From assembly GCA_037179385.1 (NCBI GenBank), contig CM074179.1:1736001-1800000 (forward strand): a stretch of 64,000 bases of DNA. The letters run 5' to 3'. This document shows positions 12,736 through 23,621 of this stretch, in pieces. The stretch is from Holothuria scabra. Its lineage: Eukaryota > Echinodermata > Holothuroidea > Aspidochirotida > Holothuriidae. The position numbers and the translations under genes are program-made. Within the stretch, counting starts at the first letter, position 1. The number at the start of each line of letters is the position of its first letter. The notes below the pieces were generated by a model. That model ran no database searches and was not told where the DNA came from. It was given only the letters and a program-made list of their open reading frames with translations.

Positions 12736-12775
12736 TTTGGCTTCAGTCACAGTCCTGCTTGGCCCTTTGTTTTGA
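12733..12775 (-). pseudogene. Repeated exon fragment G
   Basis: Only the first 40 or so nucleotides of the block survive (reverse complement of GGCTTCAGTCACAGTCC and its neighbour), fused directly to a truncated MITE. The acceptor AG is gone. Confidence 0.5.
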
Positions 12776-13230
12776 TGGGGTAAAATTAATCTTATTCAGC
12801 TAGGCTTGGGAACAATGTAAGAATAAGAACATGTACTTTGTAATAGGTATGTCTACAAGACTTATTCAATATGGATGCATATTTCACATCAAGGAAAAAT
12901 AATGATTTTCTACTTAGAGGATATTGGAACATAATCCCTGAAACATGTTCACATAAAAAACTGTAGACTGGATAACATTACATTATAATGACTTTAGAAT
13001 GAATTCCTTGGGACATAACAACATCTTTAAAGATATCTTTGTCACAGGAAACCTTTCATGGACATTTAGCTCAATAATTCTTTCTTAATTTTAATGCATT
13101 TCTCATGATTCCATTTGAACTTCCACAGGTCCAGACAGACTGCCCATCAAAGCTATTTATTGAATAAAAAAGTAAACCTGTATAAACCTGTATGAGATTT
13201 TTTTATTGGGGTCTGATGAAAACTATTTTT

Positions 13231-14199
13231 TAAAACCTTTTAAAATCACTATTTTCTGTGTTCAAATTGTGTTACATTGCAAGAGATTCCTTGAGGTTTG
13301 CCAGTTGCAATTGGACCCCCACCTGGGCTCCACCCATGGGCCCTACCGATGATACGCGCTCTAGGCGCTGGTGGTGCACCTTTGGTGCAGTTTGTTCTCC
13401 GCCAGCCCCTCCCCCCTCATACATTTTACAGAAATTTCTGGATCAGCCTTGGTGTTACATGTGAGTTCTGATCACCTCGATTCTGGACACTTCAATACCG
13501 ACCTCAGGTTGACTCATCTTTTCCGTCTTTATTTTTCTATTGTTAGATTTTACACCAGATTTTTTTTTTTTTTGTATGTGAAGTTTTATGAGAAGAGAAC
13601 AGTTTAATAAAATGAGTTAAACGAGAACTGCTTGTCTTTCCTTCCATAAGCTACTCCCTGCTCCCCCTCTCCGCGGCCCTGATATTTTCTCCATCAGTCG
13701 GCCAGCAAGTCTCTTTTTCCGACATATCAAGTCGTTCACCAATCTCAAACCTCAATAAAGCACAGGGTCATACAACTGCATTCTGCAAAGTTATTAAGTG
13801 AGACAATAGCAGCTATAAAATGAAGTATAAAAGTTTCTTCTGGTAATTATTTTTGTGTAGTAAAATATACATCAACATTACTTACCGGTTTCATTTTCAA
13901 GCTGAAATCAACTCAAATATTGGACCATTTACTATCTCCGGATCCGTCACTCTGAAATTACAATTTTTTGCCGGAGATGAGGATACCTGTGATCCCTCCC
14001 TTTGGGCCCCTGCCATAGGCCACAGATTTATGTCCCACTTTTTTCTTGCAGCCAAACTGCCAGTGAGTGGCCTTGCCCATCGTAGACATGGCAATATGCC
14101 CCCCCCCCCCTTCACTGCATTTTGTTGTCCCGACAAGTTGCCATCTACCAGGGCCCCAGGGGTTATGTGGGAAGTGCACTGAGGGCCTTCCTTGGTGCA
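13231..14199. other. No recognisable gene
   Basis: Unique-looking sequence with a T-rich run at 13,560 and a C run at 14,098. Open frames up to about 110 codons overlap on both strands, with no splice or family support. A TGTTACATG at 13,451 and CAATAAAG at 13,754 could be remnants of an LTR, but no matching end or repeat copy was found. Confidence 0.5.
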
Positions 14200-14211
14200 T
14201 AGGGGGTCTAC

Positions 14212-14330
14212 CTGATGTTTCCGGGGTTCAATGTTTCCACGGTTCGATGTTTCCCATTTTCATATACCTCGATGACTTGGCAATGATAACAAGGTTCATT
14301 ATTCCCGTGGTTTGATGTTCCAAAGTGCGG
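14212..14330. repeat. Degenerate short repeat, GGTTCRATGTTTCC-like
   Basis: At least four spaced versions of the phrase GTTCRATGTTTCC occur here (for example GTTCAATGTTTCC, GTTCGATGTTTCC and a late GGTTTGATGTTCC). It looks like an eroded minisatellite with no other content. Confidence 0.5.
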
Positions 14331-14430
14331 ATATCCCTAAGATTCGGGAACACTGGAACCTCGGGAACAGCCAACCTTGGGAATATTGACATAGCCCTGT
14401 GTATAGTTATGTCCACTATAGCCTATTTAT

Positions 14431-14506
14431 CATATGTCATTATCATTATCACTATCACGATCACTACCACTATCACTATCATTATCATTATTATTATTAT
14501 GAGATA
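14431..14506 (+). repeat. ATC/ATT microsatellite
   Basis: Imperfect triplet and hexamer run of CATTAT, CACTAT and CACGAT units ending in ATTATTATTATTATG. Confidence 0.85.
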
Positions 14507-14610
14507 GGGAACCAATGAGATGGGGGGACCAATGAGCCAGGGGGTCAATGAGACAGGGAACCAATGAGATGGGGTGTAATTGACATGGGAGACTATTGAG
14601 TCGGGAAACT
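14502..14610 (+). repeat. Short minisatellite, GGGAACCAATGAGATGG-like unit
   Basis: About six degenerate units containing AATGAGA or ATTGAGT followed by a G run (GGGAACCAATGAGATGG, GGGACCAATGAGCCAGG and so on). It abuts the microsatellite. Confidence 0.7.
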
Positions 14611-14804
14611 AGACTTTATCCCCCGAGGACATTCTCCATCAAAAACATCAGCCTTCTAAAAAGGCTGGGCATAGGATGCCTAGTCTATAGCCTACCCTAA
14701 TAACGCGACTTAAGAAGTTTGGAATGAGCTGAGTCATTTCCTGTAAAAACACCAAGATCTGTAGCCATATGTTTTAGATAGGATTTTTTTTAGGCCTAGG
14801 CCTA

Positions 14805-15670
14805 CCCACAGGTCGTCCTAGCGTTATATAGTATATATATAAAAAAAGGAAAAGGTTGGTCACATCGCCTAACACCAATGCAGTGCTTCGCACAAAACTA
14901 TTCATGATTCCTCACCTTCCACTAGATTTTACCCCTTCAAATCTCTCGAAAACTATCCTTCATCTTTCTCTGATAAAACAAAACAAACGTTGAGAAAAAA
15001 ACTGACATCTAATGCAAGAAATCTTCTCATCTGATTCTTCGTTAACCACACTCTAGATCACTCTTCTCCAATTCCTGACGTCACATTACGTAATGGGAAT
15101 TGCCCTGTACGAATCCGGTACTCCCTGTTAACCCAGTGCATGTTTAAATGCCGAGAACGCCTGTTGTATGTATAAATGCTGTACGTAAAGACCGCACGTA
15201 GCCACACACAAGTTTTTTTTTCGTAGCACAGCTTGGGGAATTGTATGCTCGTGTTTTCATTTCTTGTTCACGTTCCCCGAGCAGAAAAAAAATTACAGTC
15301 TGGTCGTTGACAGATTCGAAAGCAGTTCGAACTATCCAATGAGAGAACCGTATTCGTAAAGGGTAACCCCCATTACGTAATGTGACGTCATGAATTGGAG
15401 AAGAGTGATCTAAGATTGAATCGGAGGAGAAGATTTTTTGCATTTGATGTGAGGTTTTTTGTTTAAGACAACGTCAAGTTTGTTGTGTTTCTTTAGAAGA
15501 AGGTGATGGGAGGGTTCTGGAGAGATCTGAAGAGGTTAATGTAGTATAAGGTGAGAAATCATGAACAGTTTTGTGCGAAGCACTGTGTTGGTGTTAGGCG
15601 GTGTGACTTACCTTTTCCTTTTTATATATATATACTATATATACTATATAACGCTAGGACGACCTGTGGG
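14805..15670. mobile_element. Foldback / MITE element with ~320-bp inverted arms
   Basis: The left arm begins CCCACAGGTCGTCCTAGCG and the right arm ends with its reverse complement. Similarity of the arms can be followed to about 15,130 and from about 15,340, including matching ACGTAATGTGACGTCA and GTGCTTCGCAC phrases. The central 200 bp is not inverted. Flanks read CCTA on both sides, a possible 4-bp target duplication. No coding region is present. The superfamily is not determined. Confidence 0.75.
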
Positions 15671-17303
15671 CCTACCTAGGCTGGACTTACTCTAGCTTCA
15701 GACTGGAAAGTTTGCCTTGCGCCCGCAAGTTCTGGCCTGCGCAGCTTCCTCCTCGAAATTGGCACTTGTCCGCACAAAACCTGCTTGCCATTTGATCTGG
15801 CCACACACGTGGAAAGAAGTGGTTCACTGCCACGAAGCTGGCCGCTGCTGAAGGTGGATAACGCTAGACATGGGCATGAAACAGCCAAGACTACATTACA
15901 GTGTACTGTAAGTTCCACCATAAGCTTCAAATCATTGGTCAGTTCAACAGCGCATATTTCTGTGGATCTGCACTGTTAGTTTCCGGACCCATTAGTTTCC
16001 TACCCTGTGAAACGTTAGCATGTTTGCATGAGCTAAAAATCTCCAGTTACTACTTGCCTGCACAAAATGAAAACTTTCCAGTCTGGGGCCCTAGCTAAGA
16101 TAGGTAAGGATAAGTTGACTTTGCAAGTCATGTTGCAAAAACGGCTTTTCAACCATGAACTAAAAATATGCCCTCTTTTCGGTGGTTATTTTAGCCAATT
16201 GGGTCAGCCTTAGCCTACTTATGGTAGGTTATTTAGTACTTGTACTAGGTTATGACCTAACAATAAGCCTGATGCTAGGCTAGTAGTAACTTAGCAGGCT
16301 TGCTGTAGGCTAGTAGGTTAGTATCTCGACTATGGACGAGAACGAGTGCTATTTCAGATTCCAGAACGAACACTGATGCACAGTAGGTGTCCCCAAATCC
16401 AAATCTCTGTCAATAACATACATAGCTGTGACTTACCTCATCTGCTCAAGGGGTCCAACTGTTTGGTGAAATGATGTGTCGAATTCAGATTCAGATCTTA
16501 GCCAATCCCCATGTTGTCCATGCACTGTGGCGGAAGAACTTGCTTAACAGTACCATGCACCACCACATTGAGAGGCTAGGTATGTACGCGTTCAATGGAA
16601 AAAGTATGAGGTCGCGGCTAGCTTAGGGTGGATATTTTTTTTTAAGTTAACTTTGATTTTTGATCAAATGGGAAGGGTAGCAGTCTCCCATCCCTCTGCA
16701 AAATACACCTGTGAGTATCCAGTACTACTCATTTAAGGTAGTACTGAAGAGTGTGTAAAATCTAATGCCATGTATGCAAAGTTTAATGGGAAGACAATTT
16801 GAGGACGACTATTTGAGGACGTAGGAGGGCGCCCTTCATGTTTAGATTTTCTGTCATATACACAGCTAAGACAAATTTGGTTCTGACAATGACAATTTGA
16901 GGACTTTCCCCAAACTTATACAGGAGCTCATTGGGGTCATTTTAAATCTTTTCCCCAATTTTGCAATTTGAGGACGTCCTCAAATTGACAGTCACACACC
17001 AAATGTCCTCCAAGCGAAGGTGTGTATCAACACACAAGTCCTCAAGTTGATAGCTATGTAAACACAGCACAGCAGTACCAAAGCCCAGCACGACCAAACG
17101 ACGAAGACCAGACCAGAACTGTTGTATCCGGGATGAGATCTTTTCTGGTTCTATGCCAGAGCACGGTTTATTCACAGCTTATATACGCCTCTCCGGACGT
17201 GAAAGAAAAATCCCTGAATTTTGATAGCTGATTGGACAATGGCTTTAGGCCAACTGGTTGTGCAGATATCACATATACATTCGTTCTAGTTTGCAAATCT
17301 TAC
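15671..17303. other. Intergenic, no supported gene
   Basis: Contains a TAGGC/TAGCC-rich stretch (16,190-16,330) and several TTTGAGGAC repeats with a perfect palindrome (separate entry). Isolated donor-like sites (GTAAGTTCC at 15,907; a minus-strand GTAAGTC near 16,430) are not backed by an open exon that I could extend. Confidence 0.5.
16964..16987. other. 24-bp perfect palindrome centred on GACGTC
   Basis: CAATTTGAGGAC followed by its exact reverse complement. The half-site TTTGAGGAC also occurs at 16,797, 16,812 and 16,893, and inverted near 17,038, so the palindrome is part of a local cluster. It could be a hairpin, a TE end junction or a dyad binding site. Confidence 0.8.
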
Positions 17304-17424
17304 CGACTATTTTCAAGTATTTAAGGTCCCGCTTTTGTGGGACGAAAGGATGTACGAGTATTTCCTTTCGGTATACGTCAGAGATTCCATTCGGAATTCT
17401 CAGTGCATCCAACCTACGTCTCAT
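17304..17424 (-). CDS. Candidate short first exon (weak)
   Basis: From an ATG at 17424-17422 a 40-codon open frame (starts MRRRLDALRIPNG) runs to a good donor, G|GTAAGATT, at 17,303. Composition looks protein-like but there is no recognisable domain and no partner exon was found downstream on the minus strand. It is listed only as a candidate. Confidence 0.2.
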
Positions 17425-18071
17425 TTTCCGAGGAAAAGAGAAGCATAATTAAGTGAAGTGGGGGGTAGGCGGTTCACTATCTGACGTTACCAAGCCGGTG
17501 AAATGCTTTATTTTTCGGGAATAGCACCCATCATGTCAATATATGCATGATTTAAGCAAAAGCTTTAAATTCCACTCTTTTGGAGGAATATGGGTCGTTC
17601 TCAAATTGACATTTTAGCGGTTTTTTTTATAAACCAACTAGACCGGTTTCTGTTCTTGGCTCTATACGGCAGAACGTCATCAGTAGTGGCCTTTTCACAA
17701 TGGTGGGATTTGTCATGAGAGTTAGTAATGCAGCTAAGAGCGCATCTAACAAAATATCGTTGTACCTTTCCTCTGTTCCTCCCGACTCCAGGTCTGGGGG
17801 ACCCTTTATAAAGATAGCAAATCTTTCAGATTTGGTGCCATTTCATTGACAGTTGGATAATCGGGAGACAGACGGTGTAGTTGCTGGTCACCATGCGGTT
17901 AAAACTCAGTGCTTATTTAAGCTCGCTTTTAGGTGCCATATTTGGATGAAGGTTGTTTTGAAGACGAGTCGTTGTAGTGTTTTAATTTTTTTCCAAATTG
18001 AGGAGGTGCGCCCTTTGTTAAGAGGCAGTGCCGTTAGTGGCTGCAGAGGCGATCTCTTCAGACCGGTATAT
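17425..18071. other. No recognisable gene
   Basis: Nothing beyond overlapping short open frames on both strands; no repeat, splice pair or family motif could be supported. Confidence 0.4.
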
Positions 18072-18074
18072 TTT

Positions 18075-18489
18075 CTAGTGAAAAGTTTCTCTGTAAGGGA
18101 GTTCCCTTTTTCCAGGAAATCGATTTTGGCGGCTTGTGCTCGGAGTGTCCTTCATTAGCATAGTCTGATCACTACGTGTGGTACCCACGTCTCTCATCGC
18201 AACATCCTCCCTCTCCACCTTCTGTTTTTTCTTGACGGGAGACTCCCCGCTGGATGGTCCGCTCCGCTTCATTTTTCTTTCGTTGGGGGGGGGGTGCAGT
18301 CTTCACCTCTGAGACCTGTTGACGTTTTTGAAAATAGCGTTTAATGTGTTTCTTTCGGTTGGAACTCGTCTTAAAGGTTTTCTCGCAGAGAATACATTGA
18401 AAATTGGGTGTGACGTGCACCCTTTTTGCGTGTTTTCTCATTGCTTGTCGAGACTCGAACACTTTCCCGCATCCCTCCTCACATGCAAT
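18075..18489 (-). CDS. C2H2 zinc-finger terminal exon, frame break at a G run
   Basis: After acceptor ATACAG the exon reads a finger-like CEEGCGKVF...KHAKRVH and then CILCEKTFKTSSNRKKH, whose final histidine is absent, so the second finger is degenerate. A run of ten G (plus strand 18,285-18,294) then separates this frame from the one that continues with an SV40-like basic signal (PVKKKQKVE) and ends at TAG 18,077-18,075. A run one base shorter would make the exon continuous, so a homopolymer sequencing error or a real slip is the likely cause. The suggested role is a nuclear DNA- or RNA-binding protein; the family is unknown. It lies just downstream of the decayed gag and could belong to that element or to a host gene. 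Confidence 0.5.
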
Positions 18490-18625
18490 CTGTATGAACA
18501 AACATATATAAACAATCCTTTAATGACACGCCTGTTTTCAAAGTGACAAACTTATCTTGTAACCTATAGTAAGACCTACTTCCTAGTTAAAGAATACTGT
18601 AAACGTGTAACATTTTCATACTGAC

Positions 18626-18779
18626 CTTCTCTCGTTTTTCGTCATTATTTGCCACGGTGAAAGGTTGTGTACCAAACACTTCTTCTACCGGCTGTGTATC
18701 TGGCAGGGATTCCTCTCTGTCTGCTGAGGTCGTTTGCATGGGCTCTGTTGGGGATGATGATGGGCCATTCGTGCTTGAC
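18626..18779 (-). CDS. C2H2 gene, penultimate exon
   Basis: A 154-nt exon between a pyrimidine-rich acceptor (TTCGATATAG) and the donor AAG|GTCAGT. Acceptor phase 1 and donor phase 0 give an open, Ser/Thr/Glu-rich segment (SSTNGPSSSPTEPM ... NNDEKREK) that joins in frame to the zinc-finger exon at 18,489. No upstream exon could be identified, so the gene's 5' part is missing or beyond recognition. Confidence 0.5.
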
Positions 18780-19003
18780 CTATATCGAATAAGAAAAAAG
18801 AAAAAAAAAAAAAATGATACGAATCTATCAACACCGATTCAAATTGTGCGTGTGTGTAGTGCATAAAATTGTGGCTGTGAATCGTGTACGAAACTCTTTG
18901 TGAATAGACCTTTGTTAAATTTGCTGTTATACTAATGGTGAAAAAATTCCCCCTTTTTTTTTTAGTTCTATTTCCTACGACTTCGAAGGAAAAAACAATA
19001 TCC

Positions 19004-19526
19004 CTATTCATAAAAATGCAAGCCAGGGTTAACTTGCCGTCTCTCCAAAAATTCTTGTCGTAACTTTTCGGCTTTTTGTAGTCGTTCCACCCGCTCTAGA
19101 GCTGCAACCAGTTTTTCTTCCTCTTCTCTCGAAAGGGAATTCATTTTTGTTGTCGTTGCTCGTTGGCCAGGTTTGTTGCAATAAAAACAAATAGGCCTCA
19201 CTGTACTTTTACTGTCACGGCGTGATCTTGACGAGGATCTGTCGTTTCTGCGGCTGGAAAATTGAGAAGACTTGCGCGAACGTGAAGAACTGCGGTCATT
19301 ACCATGATTGGATGGGGGACCCTATATCTATGGGAGTTGGGGCGAGGGGAGGATCGTTTTGACGGGAATCGTGATGGGCGTGACTGGCGGTCATTTTTGT
19401 CTGTGGGCGTCTTCAATGAAGCTTGTATTCCCTCAACTGACATTTTCAGCGATTCCATGTCAGAAACAAGACTTTTGATATGGTCGCCGCCAGAGTCTTT
19501 ATAGTCGTCTGTCACGTTTTCGTGAC
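19004..19526 (-). pseudogene. Decayed gag, C-terminal part (split by the BEL insertion)
   Basis: From the BEL insertion site downstream the minus strand reads a coiled, acidic segment (DDYKDSGGDHIKSLVSDMES). After a frameshift near 19,310-19,320 comes an Arg/Ser-rich tract with NDRSSSRSR repeated twice, followed by CFYCNKPGQ, a zinc-knuckle start in which the expected His and last Cys are lost. It ends with a Glu/Lys-rich helix (SLSREEEEKLVAALERVERLQ) and TAG. This matches the C-terminal half of a gag protein whose N-terminal half lies at 26,509-26,998. Confidence 0.6.
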
Positions 19527-19531
19527 AATGT
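19527..19531. other. Target-site duplication (AATGT), left copy
   Basis: AATGT immediately before the left LTR start TGTCG; the identical pentamer follows the right LTR at 26,504-26,508. A 5-bp length is usual for BEL/Pao. Confidence 0.9.
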
Positions 19532-20059
19532 TGTCGTCTGCTCGTAGCGTAGTCTGCAACGACAAAGCCGCATCGTATCCGCAGCGAAATGTGTTGAGGT
19601 CCTCTTCGTAGAATCGTAGTTTGGTAGAAACATCAGAGATTAATTAATGGCTCACAAGCAGCAGGGAAAGATAGAAGGAGACTTCACAAGATATATACAG
19701 TAGGCTAGATTTCGATTTCACAGTGATTATTGCAGGATTCTCTTGATCGGAATTACAGACGTTTGATCTCGTTGAATTACACTTCGATTGTAATTGGTTT
19801 GACAACACACTGCTCGCAATCCAGTTACACACACAACGTACCTCCAAACAAGTCTCAACACGCCCAAACATGTCCAAACCGGCCCAAACTCGCATTTCAC
19901 ACCGTACACAACTCAGCTCACCATTCAACTCATCCATTCACCACAACATTCAAAACAACGTTCAGGAATTACAACGATTACATGGAAATGATGAATTAAT
20001 TGGCGATAAATTACAGATCGATATATTACGACTTAAGGAGTTTATGGTTGTCCTCGACA
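19532..20059 (-). repeat. BEL 3' LTR
   Basis: 528 bp, bounded by TGTCG and CGACA, a 5-bp inverted pair. The integrase-frame tail of pol (20,042 onward) ends 18 bases inside it. Confidence 0.93.
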
Positions 20060-20300
20060 ATCTCCGGGGGCCAGCACATCGGACGACAGGAAAAGCACCA
20101 CTGTTGTTTGGTTGTCCTCTGTTCCAATAAAGTTTGCTTCCAGTGGAACCAAATCTTTCACTCCTCGTTTGGTAGAATAACCTGATGGAAGCCGGATGTT
20201 GACAAATCGTACCTCACCATCAGCAGAATGGACATGACCAAGAACTTTGCCCATTTTCCAGGTAACCCTTGGAGTTGTGTCACGGATAGACAGACTTCGC
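20042..20300 (-). pseudogene. BEL pol C-terminal tail, out of frame
   Basis: This segment carries the expected end of a BEL polyprotein (MGKVLGHVHSADGEVR, then NIRLPSGYSTKRG), a DUF5641-type fold. It lies one frame away from the integrase-containing frame, which runs on into unrelated residues. The shift lies near 20,295, so a single-base change separates the two. The stop is inside the 3' LTR. Confidence 0.75.
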
Positions 20301-22638
20301 CCACTTGAGGAAGTCGAGGGATTTCACCACGAATTGACTTGAAATGAGTTTGGTGGGCTTCACGGAGTTCCTGCAAGTATTGAGTTTGCCAGATCTTCCA
20401 GAACTGATCCAGTTTTTTCTCTCTCATTTTCCATTGACGTAGTAGAGTTGCCTTTCCATGAGGTTTGGGATCATAATCTGGATCTTCCTCAGAGGGTGGC
20501 ATGCCTAGCTGAGACATAGGTGCCATCAAACCTGCAGGTGTCAGGACAGACTGGTCGTTGATATCAGGTGACAAGGTCAAGAGGGGTCTGGTGTTCAGGG
20601 TTCCTTCAATCTGGGCAATAAGAGTCTGCAACCCTTCATTAGTAACAGTCATTTTCCAAAGTGTTTTCTTTATGGCCCTTTTCACCAGGTCAACCAGTCT
20701 TTCGTAGAAGCCACCTACCCATGGAGACTTCTCTGGAATGTATCGCCAGTGAATACCCTGTTGAGAATAAAATGTGGTAAGGGATTCGCTGATTTCTTCA
20801 CCTGGCTTCTGTCCCCAAATTGCCTGTAAAATACTTGCACCCTTCTTAAATTGAAGAGCATTGTCGGTCAGAATGGTATGTGGAGTTCCTCTTCGTCCAA
20901 TAAATCGTTCAACAGCTTGAACTGCTGACTCTGCCGAACAATCTTTGATCACCTCTAAGTGTACCGCCCTTGTGGTGAAGCAGGTAAATATAGCAATACA
21001 TCGTTTTTGGTGCTCTTCTCCAGCCTTTTCTCGAATAAACAGTGGACCCAGATAATCCAGACCAGTGTATTTGAAAGCTGGTGCTCGTCTCACTCGTTCT
21101 GCAGGCATTTGTGCCATTCTCGGTGGCTTGAATGGACCACCTTGTACCCTTCTAAATATTAGGCACTTCCTGAGAACACTTTTCACTTCTGTGAGACCAT
21201 GGGGAATCCAATAACTTAGTCTCACCTCTGCTAGAGTAGATCTTGCACCAAAGTGGAATGCCTTTTCATGAGCCTTTTCGATCACCAGGGAGGTTAATTT
21301 GTTATTCCTTGGCAGCAGAGTAGGATACTGGCTCTCTTCTTTGAGATTTGCATTAGCAAGCCTCCCACCGCACCGGATTAGGGAACCATCTAGAAATAAA
21401 TCAAGTTGTTTGATCAGTTGGTTTCTCTTACCTTTCTTCAATAATTTGAGTTCCTCCGTAAAGGACTGCTGCTGCACAGCCTGAATCCATTGATGTCTGG
21501 CAAATTGAAGTTCTTTGGCTGTAACAGCTTTTGTCTCTGGAACTCTCTGTTTGAGACATCTATCAACAAAACGACGACAGTATGCCGTGACTCTTAATAA
21601 TTTACTCACATCACTGTACATGTTGATATCAATATCAAAAGGGCACAACATTTCTTTATTGGAGTTCATGAGATGAATTTCCTGACTGACGTCACCCTTT
21701 TGTTTTCGCCTGTTACCTTTGCTCTGAGACGGTGGCAATAACGGTTCCTCCATCCCAACAGGACACCATAGTGGCCACTTATTCATATCCTGGATTACCC
21801 AATCTGGCCCTGTCAGCCAGTCTGACTCTTTCAAAAATTTGGCCGAAACTCCTCGTGTTGCAAGGTCGGCTGGATTTTCCCTGGTATTTACATAATTGAA
21901 ACTGATATCCCCTTTATTTACTATTTCCTTTGTTCTTCTTGCTACATAGGGTGGAAGCTCCTTTTTTGAGTGGATCCAGTGTAAGGTAATTTGGCTATCA
22001 CTCCACAGGAATTTACCTTCTACAGGATGATTCAGTTCCCTTTCCACAAATCTAAGGGCCCGAGCTCCAATTAATGCTGCAGTGAGCTCTAGTTGGGGGA
22101 GTGTCAACTGTCGTTTGATTGGAGCCACACGAGCTTTAGCAAACACCAAGCAGCATCTAACTTCAGAATTTACTTTCTGCCTTACATAAACACAGGCAGA
22201 ATATGCTTCCTGACTTGAATCTGTGAAACAAAGTAGTTGGATTGGGATTCTGTGATCAACCAGTACAGGACGAGGGACACTGAACTCCTTAATTGACTGA
22301 AGTTCATTCTCTAGAGCCTTCCACTTAACTATGTAGGGGTCTGGTAGTGGACACTCCCAGTCAAAATTTTCTTTCCACATTTGTTGGTGAAGAATTTTTC
22401 CTCTGATTGTGACTGGACTGAGATACCCAAGTGGATCAAATATCTTGGCCACTTGTTGTAAGGTAGATCTTTTGGTAACATTGTGAAGGGAATCCACATT
22501 TACCTTCAATTGTATCTTATCTGTTTGGGTATTCCACAGAATACCAAGCACACTCACTTCTCGACTCTTGACTCTGTCTACGTCTGGCAACATTCTATTA
22601 AACTCTTCACTATTTGAGACCCATTCTCTTAGGTTCAT
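20158..22638 (-). pseudogene. BEL pol: RT tail, RNase H, integrase
   Basis: An open frame of 826 codons. Residues 1-80 finish the RT region (MNLREWVSNS, IFDPLGYLSP). RNase H follows with acidic residues D140 (CFTDSS), E184 (QLELTAAL), D214 (WSDSQ) and D258 (NPADLATRG). The integrase zinc module keeps H457 and H462 but ends CLIF (492-495), so the last zinc-binding Cys is a Phe. The core DDE is D528 (GLDYLGP), D592 (TDNALQF) and E646 (GGFYERL). The frame starts only through a shift from the RT frame (the two overlap by four bases), and its last 40 or so residues are out of register with the true tail. It would act in reverse transcription and integration in the particle and nucleus. Probably not functional as it stands. 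Confidence 0.85.
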
Positions 22639-23621
22639 TGAGGCACTCTGAAATAATTCTTTGCTTCTTTGTATAGTTTTACAGCTTCTTTGGTACTATT
22701 TGAGCCAATGATAACGTTGTCAACATACACATTGTTCTTAATTTGGGAGGCCACTTTCCCAGGATTTTTGTCAAGGTGAAAGTTAATTGTAGCCCCCAAT
22801 AGATAGGGTGATGATGCCACTCCAAATGGAATTATGGTGAAACGGTATACTTGGATATTTTCTTCAACTGTGGGTTTAGTGTCATCTTTGACCCACAAAA
22901 ATCTTGTAGCATCTCTGTCAGTTTGTCTGAGACCCACCTGGAGGAAAGCCTTCTCTATATCTGATACAATGGCAACCTGTGGTAGCCGAAATCTCAACAG
23001 TATACCTGAAAGGTTTTGAAGTAAGCAAGGGCCAGGGTACATCATATCATTTAGACTTTTACCTTCATTCTTTGTTTTGGCACTTGCATCATACACCAAC
23101 CTCAATTTTGTAGTGGCCTTGTCTTCTCTGCTTACAGCAAGATGGGGGATGTAGTGGACCCTTGGGCCATCTGGTCGTTTAGATTTTACCTCTTCAATAA
23201 TTCCAGCATCTAGCTGGTCTTTGATAATCTTATTGTACTTTTGGAACTTCTGGGTTGGTTCTCCAGATGGACATAGACTTTTTAGTGTAGTTGTAAGTCT
23301 TCCCTTTGCAGTATTAAAATTACTTGAAAGATTAGGACGGTCATCCTTCCATGGAAACCCAACTACATAACGACCATTTTCAAATTGGACGGTGTCTTTA
23401 AATTTTTGTAGGACCTCTTGTTCCTTTGTTACACCTTCAGGGTCATCACACTTTATCCCAATGGTCTCTAGATCCCACAGTTTCTGTACAGGATCTTCAA
23501 ATTTACTCAGACACAGCATCTGGTTTATCTGTACTGTTTCCTCATTTTGAGACTCTTTCATGGAGGGTATAGTAACTTCATTTTCGATAGGATAAGTCTC
23601 TCTTCTTTTGAAATTTTCCAC
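22635..23621 (-). pseudogene. BEL pol: reverse transcriptase
   Basis: An open frame of 328 codons with RT motifs in order: RLVYDASAK, SDIEKAFLQVGL (motif A), FTIIPFGVASSPYLLGATI (motif B) and YVDNVIIG at the catalytic loop. The second catalytic Asp of the usual YxDD is Asn. The N-terminal linker (KLWDLETIGIK) is typical of BEL. The frame is offset from the protease frame upstream (overlap 23,578-23,621) and from the RNase H frame downstream; each offset can be explained by one base. The family normally encodes all this in a single frame. Confidence 0.85.

Larger units (their letters stand above)
381..13230. repeat. Tandem array of repeated segments, about 4.46-kb higher-order unit
   Basis: The same blocks recur in the same order: the 102-nt exon-like block, a hAT-type MITE, a block containing CTTGACAGCCAAGAAGGATG, and one to two divergent relatives of the MITE left half (near 2,926, 3,496, 7,377, 7,950 and 11,479). 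Exon blocks start at 1,506, 4,315, 5,968, 8,780, 10,074 and 12,225, which gives spacings of 2,809, 1,653, 2,812, 1,294 and 2,151. So 1,740-6,190 corresponds to 6,190-10,270 at an offset of about 4,450-4,465. The fourth interval lacks about 360 bp, and the junction near 9,799 joins two blocks that are apart elsewhere. The right end (12,740-13,230) is more diverged. No other gene is visible; open frames of 60-90 codons inside the array repeat with it and follow no coding logic. Confidence 0.85.

Noticed and set aside
13853..14200. Overlapping 80-109-codon frames on both strands
   Set aside because: They are complementary to each other, run through a C homopolymer and match no domain that I recognise.
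19644..20130. Open frames of 60-97 codons inside the BEL LTRs (both copies)
   Set aside because: They are identical in both LTRs because the LTRs are repeats; the region has promoter and terminal-repeat functions, not coding ones.
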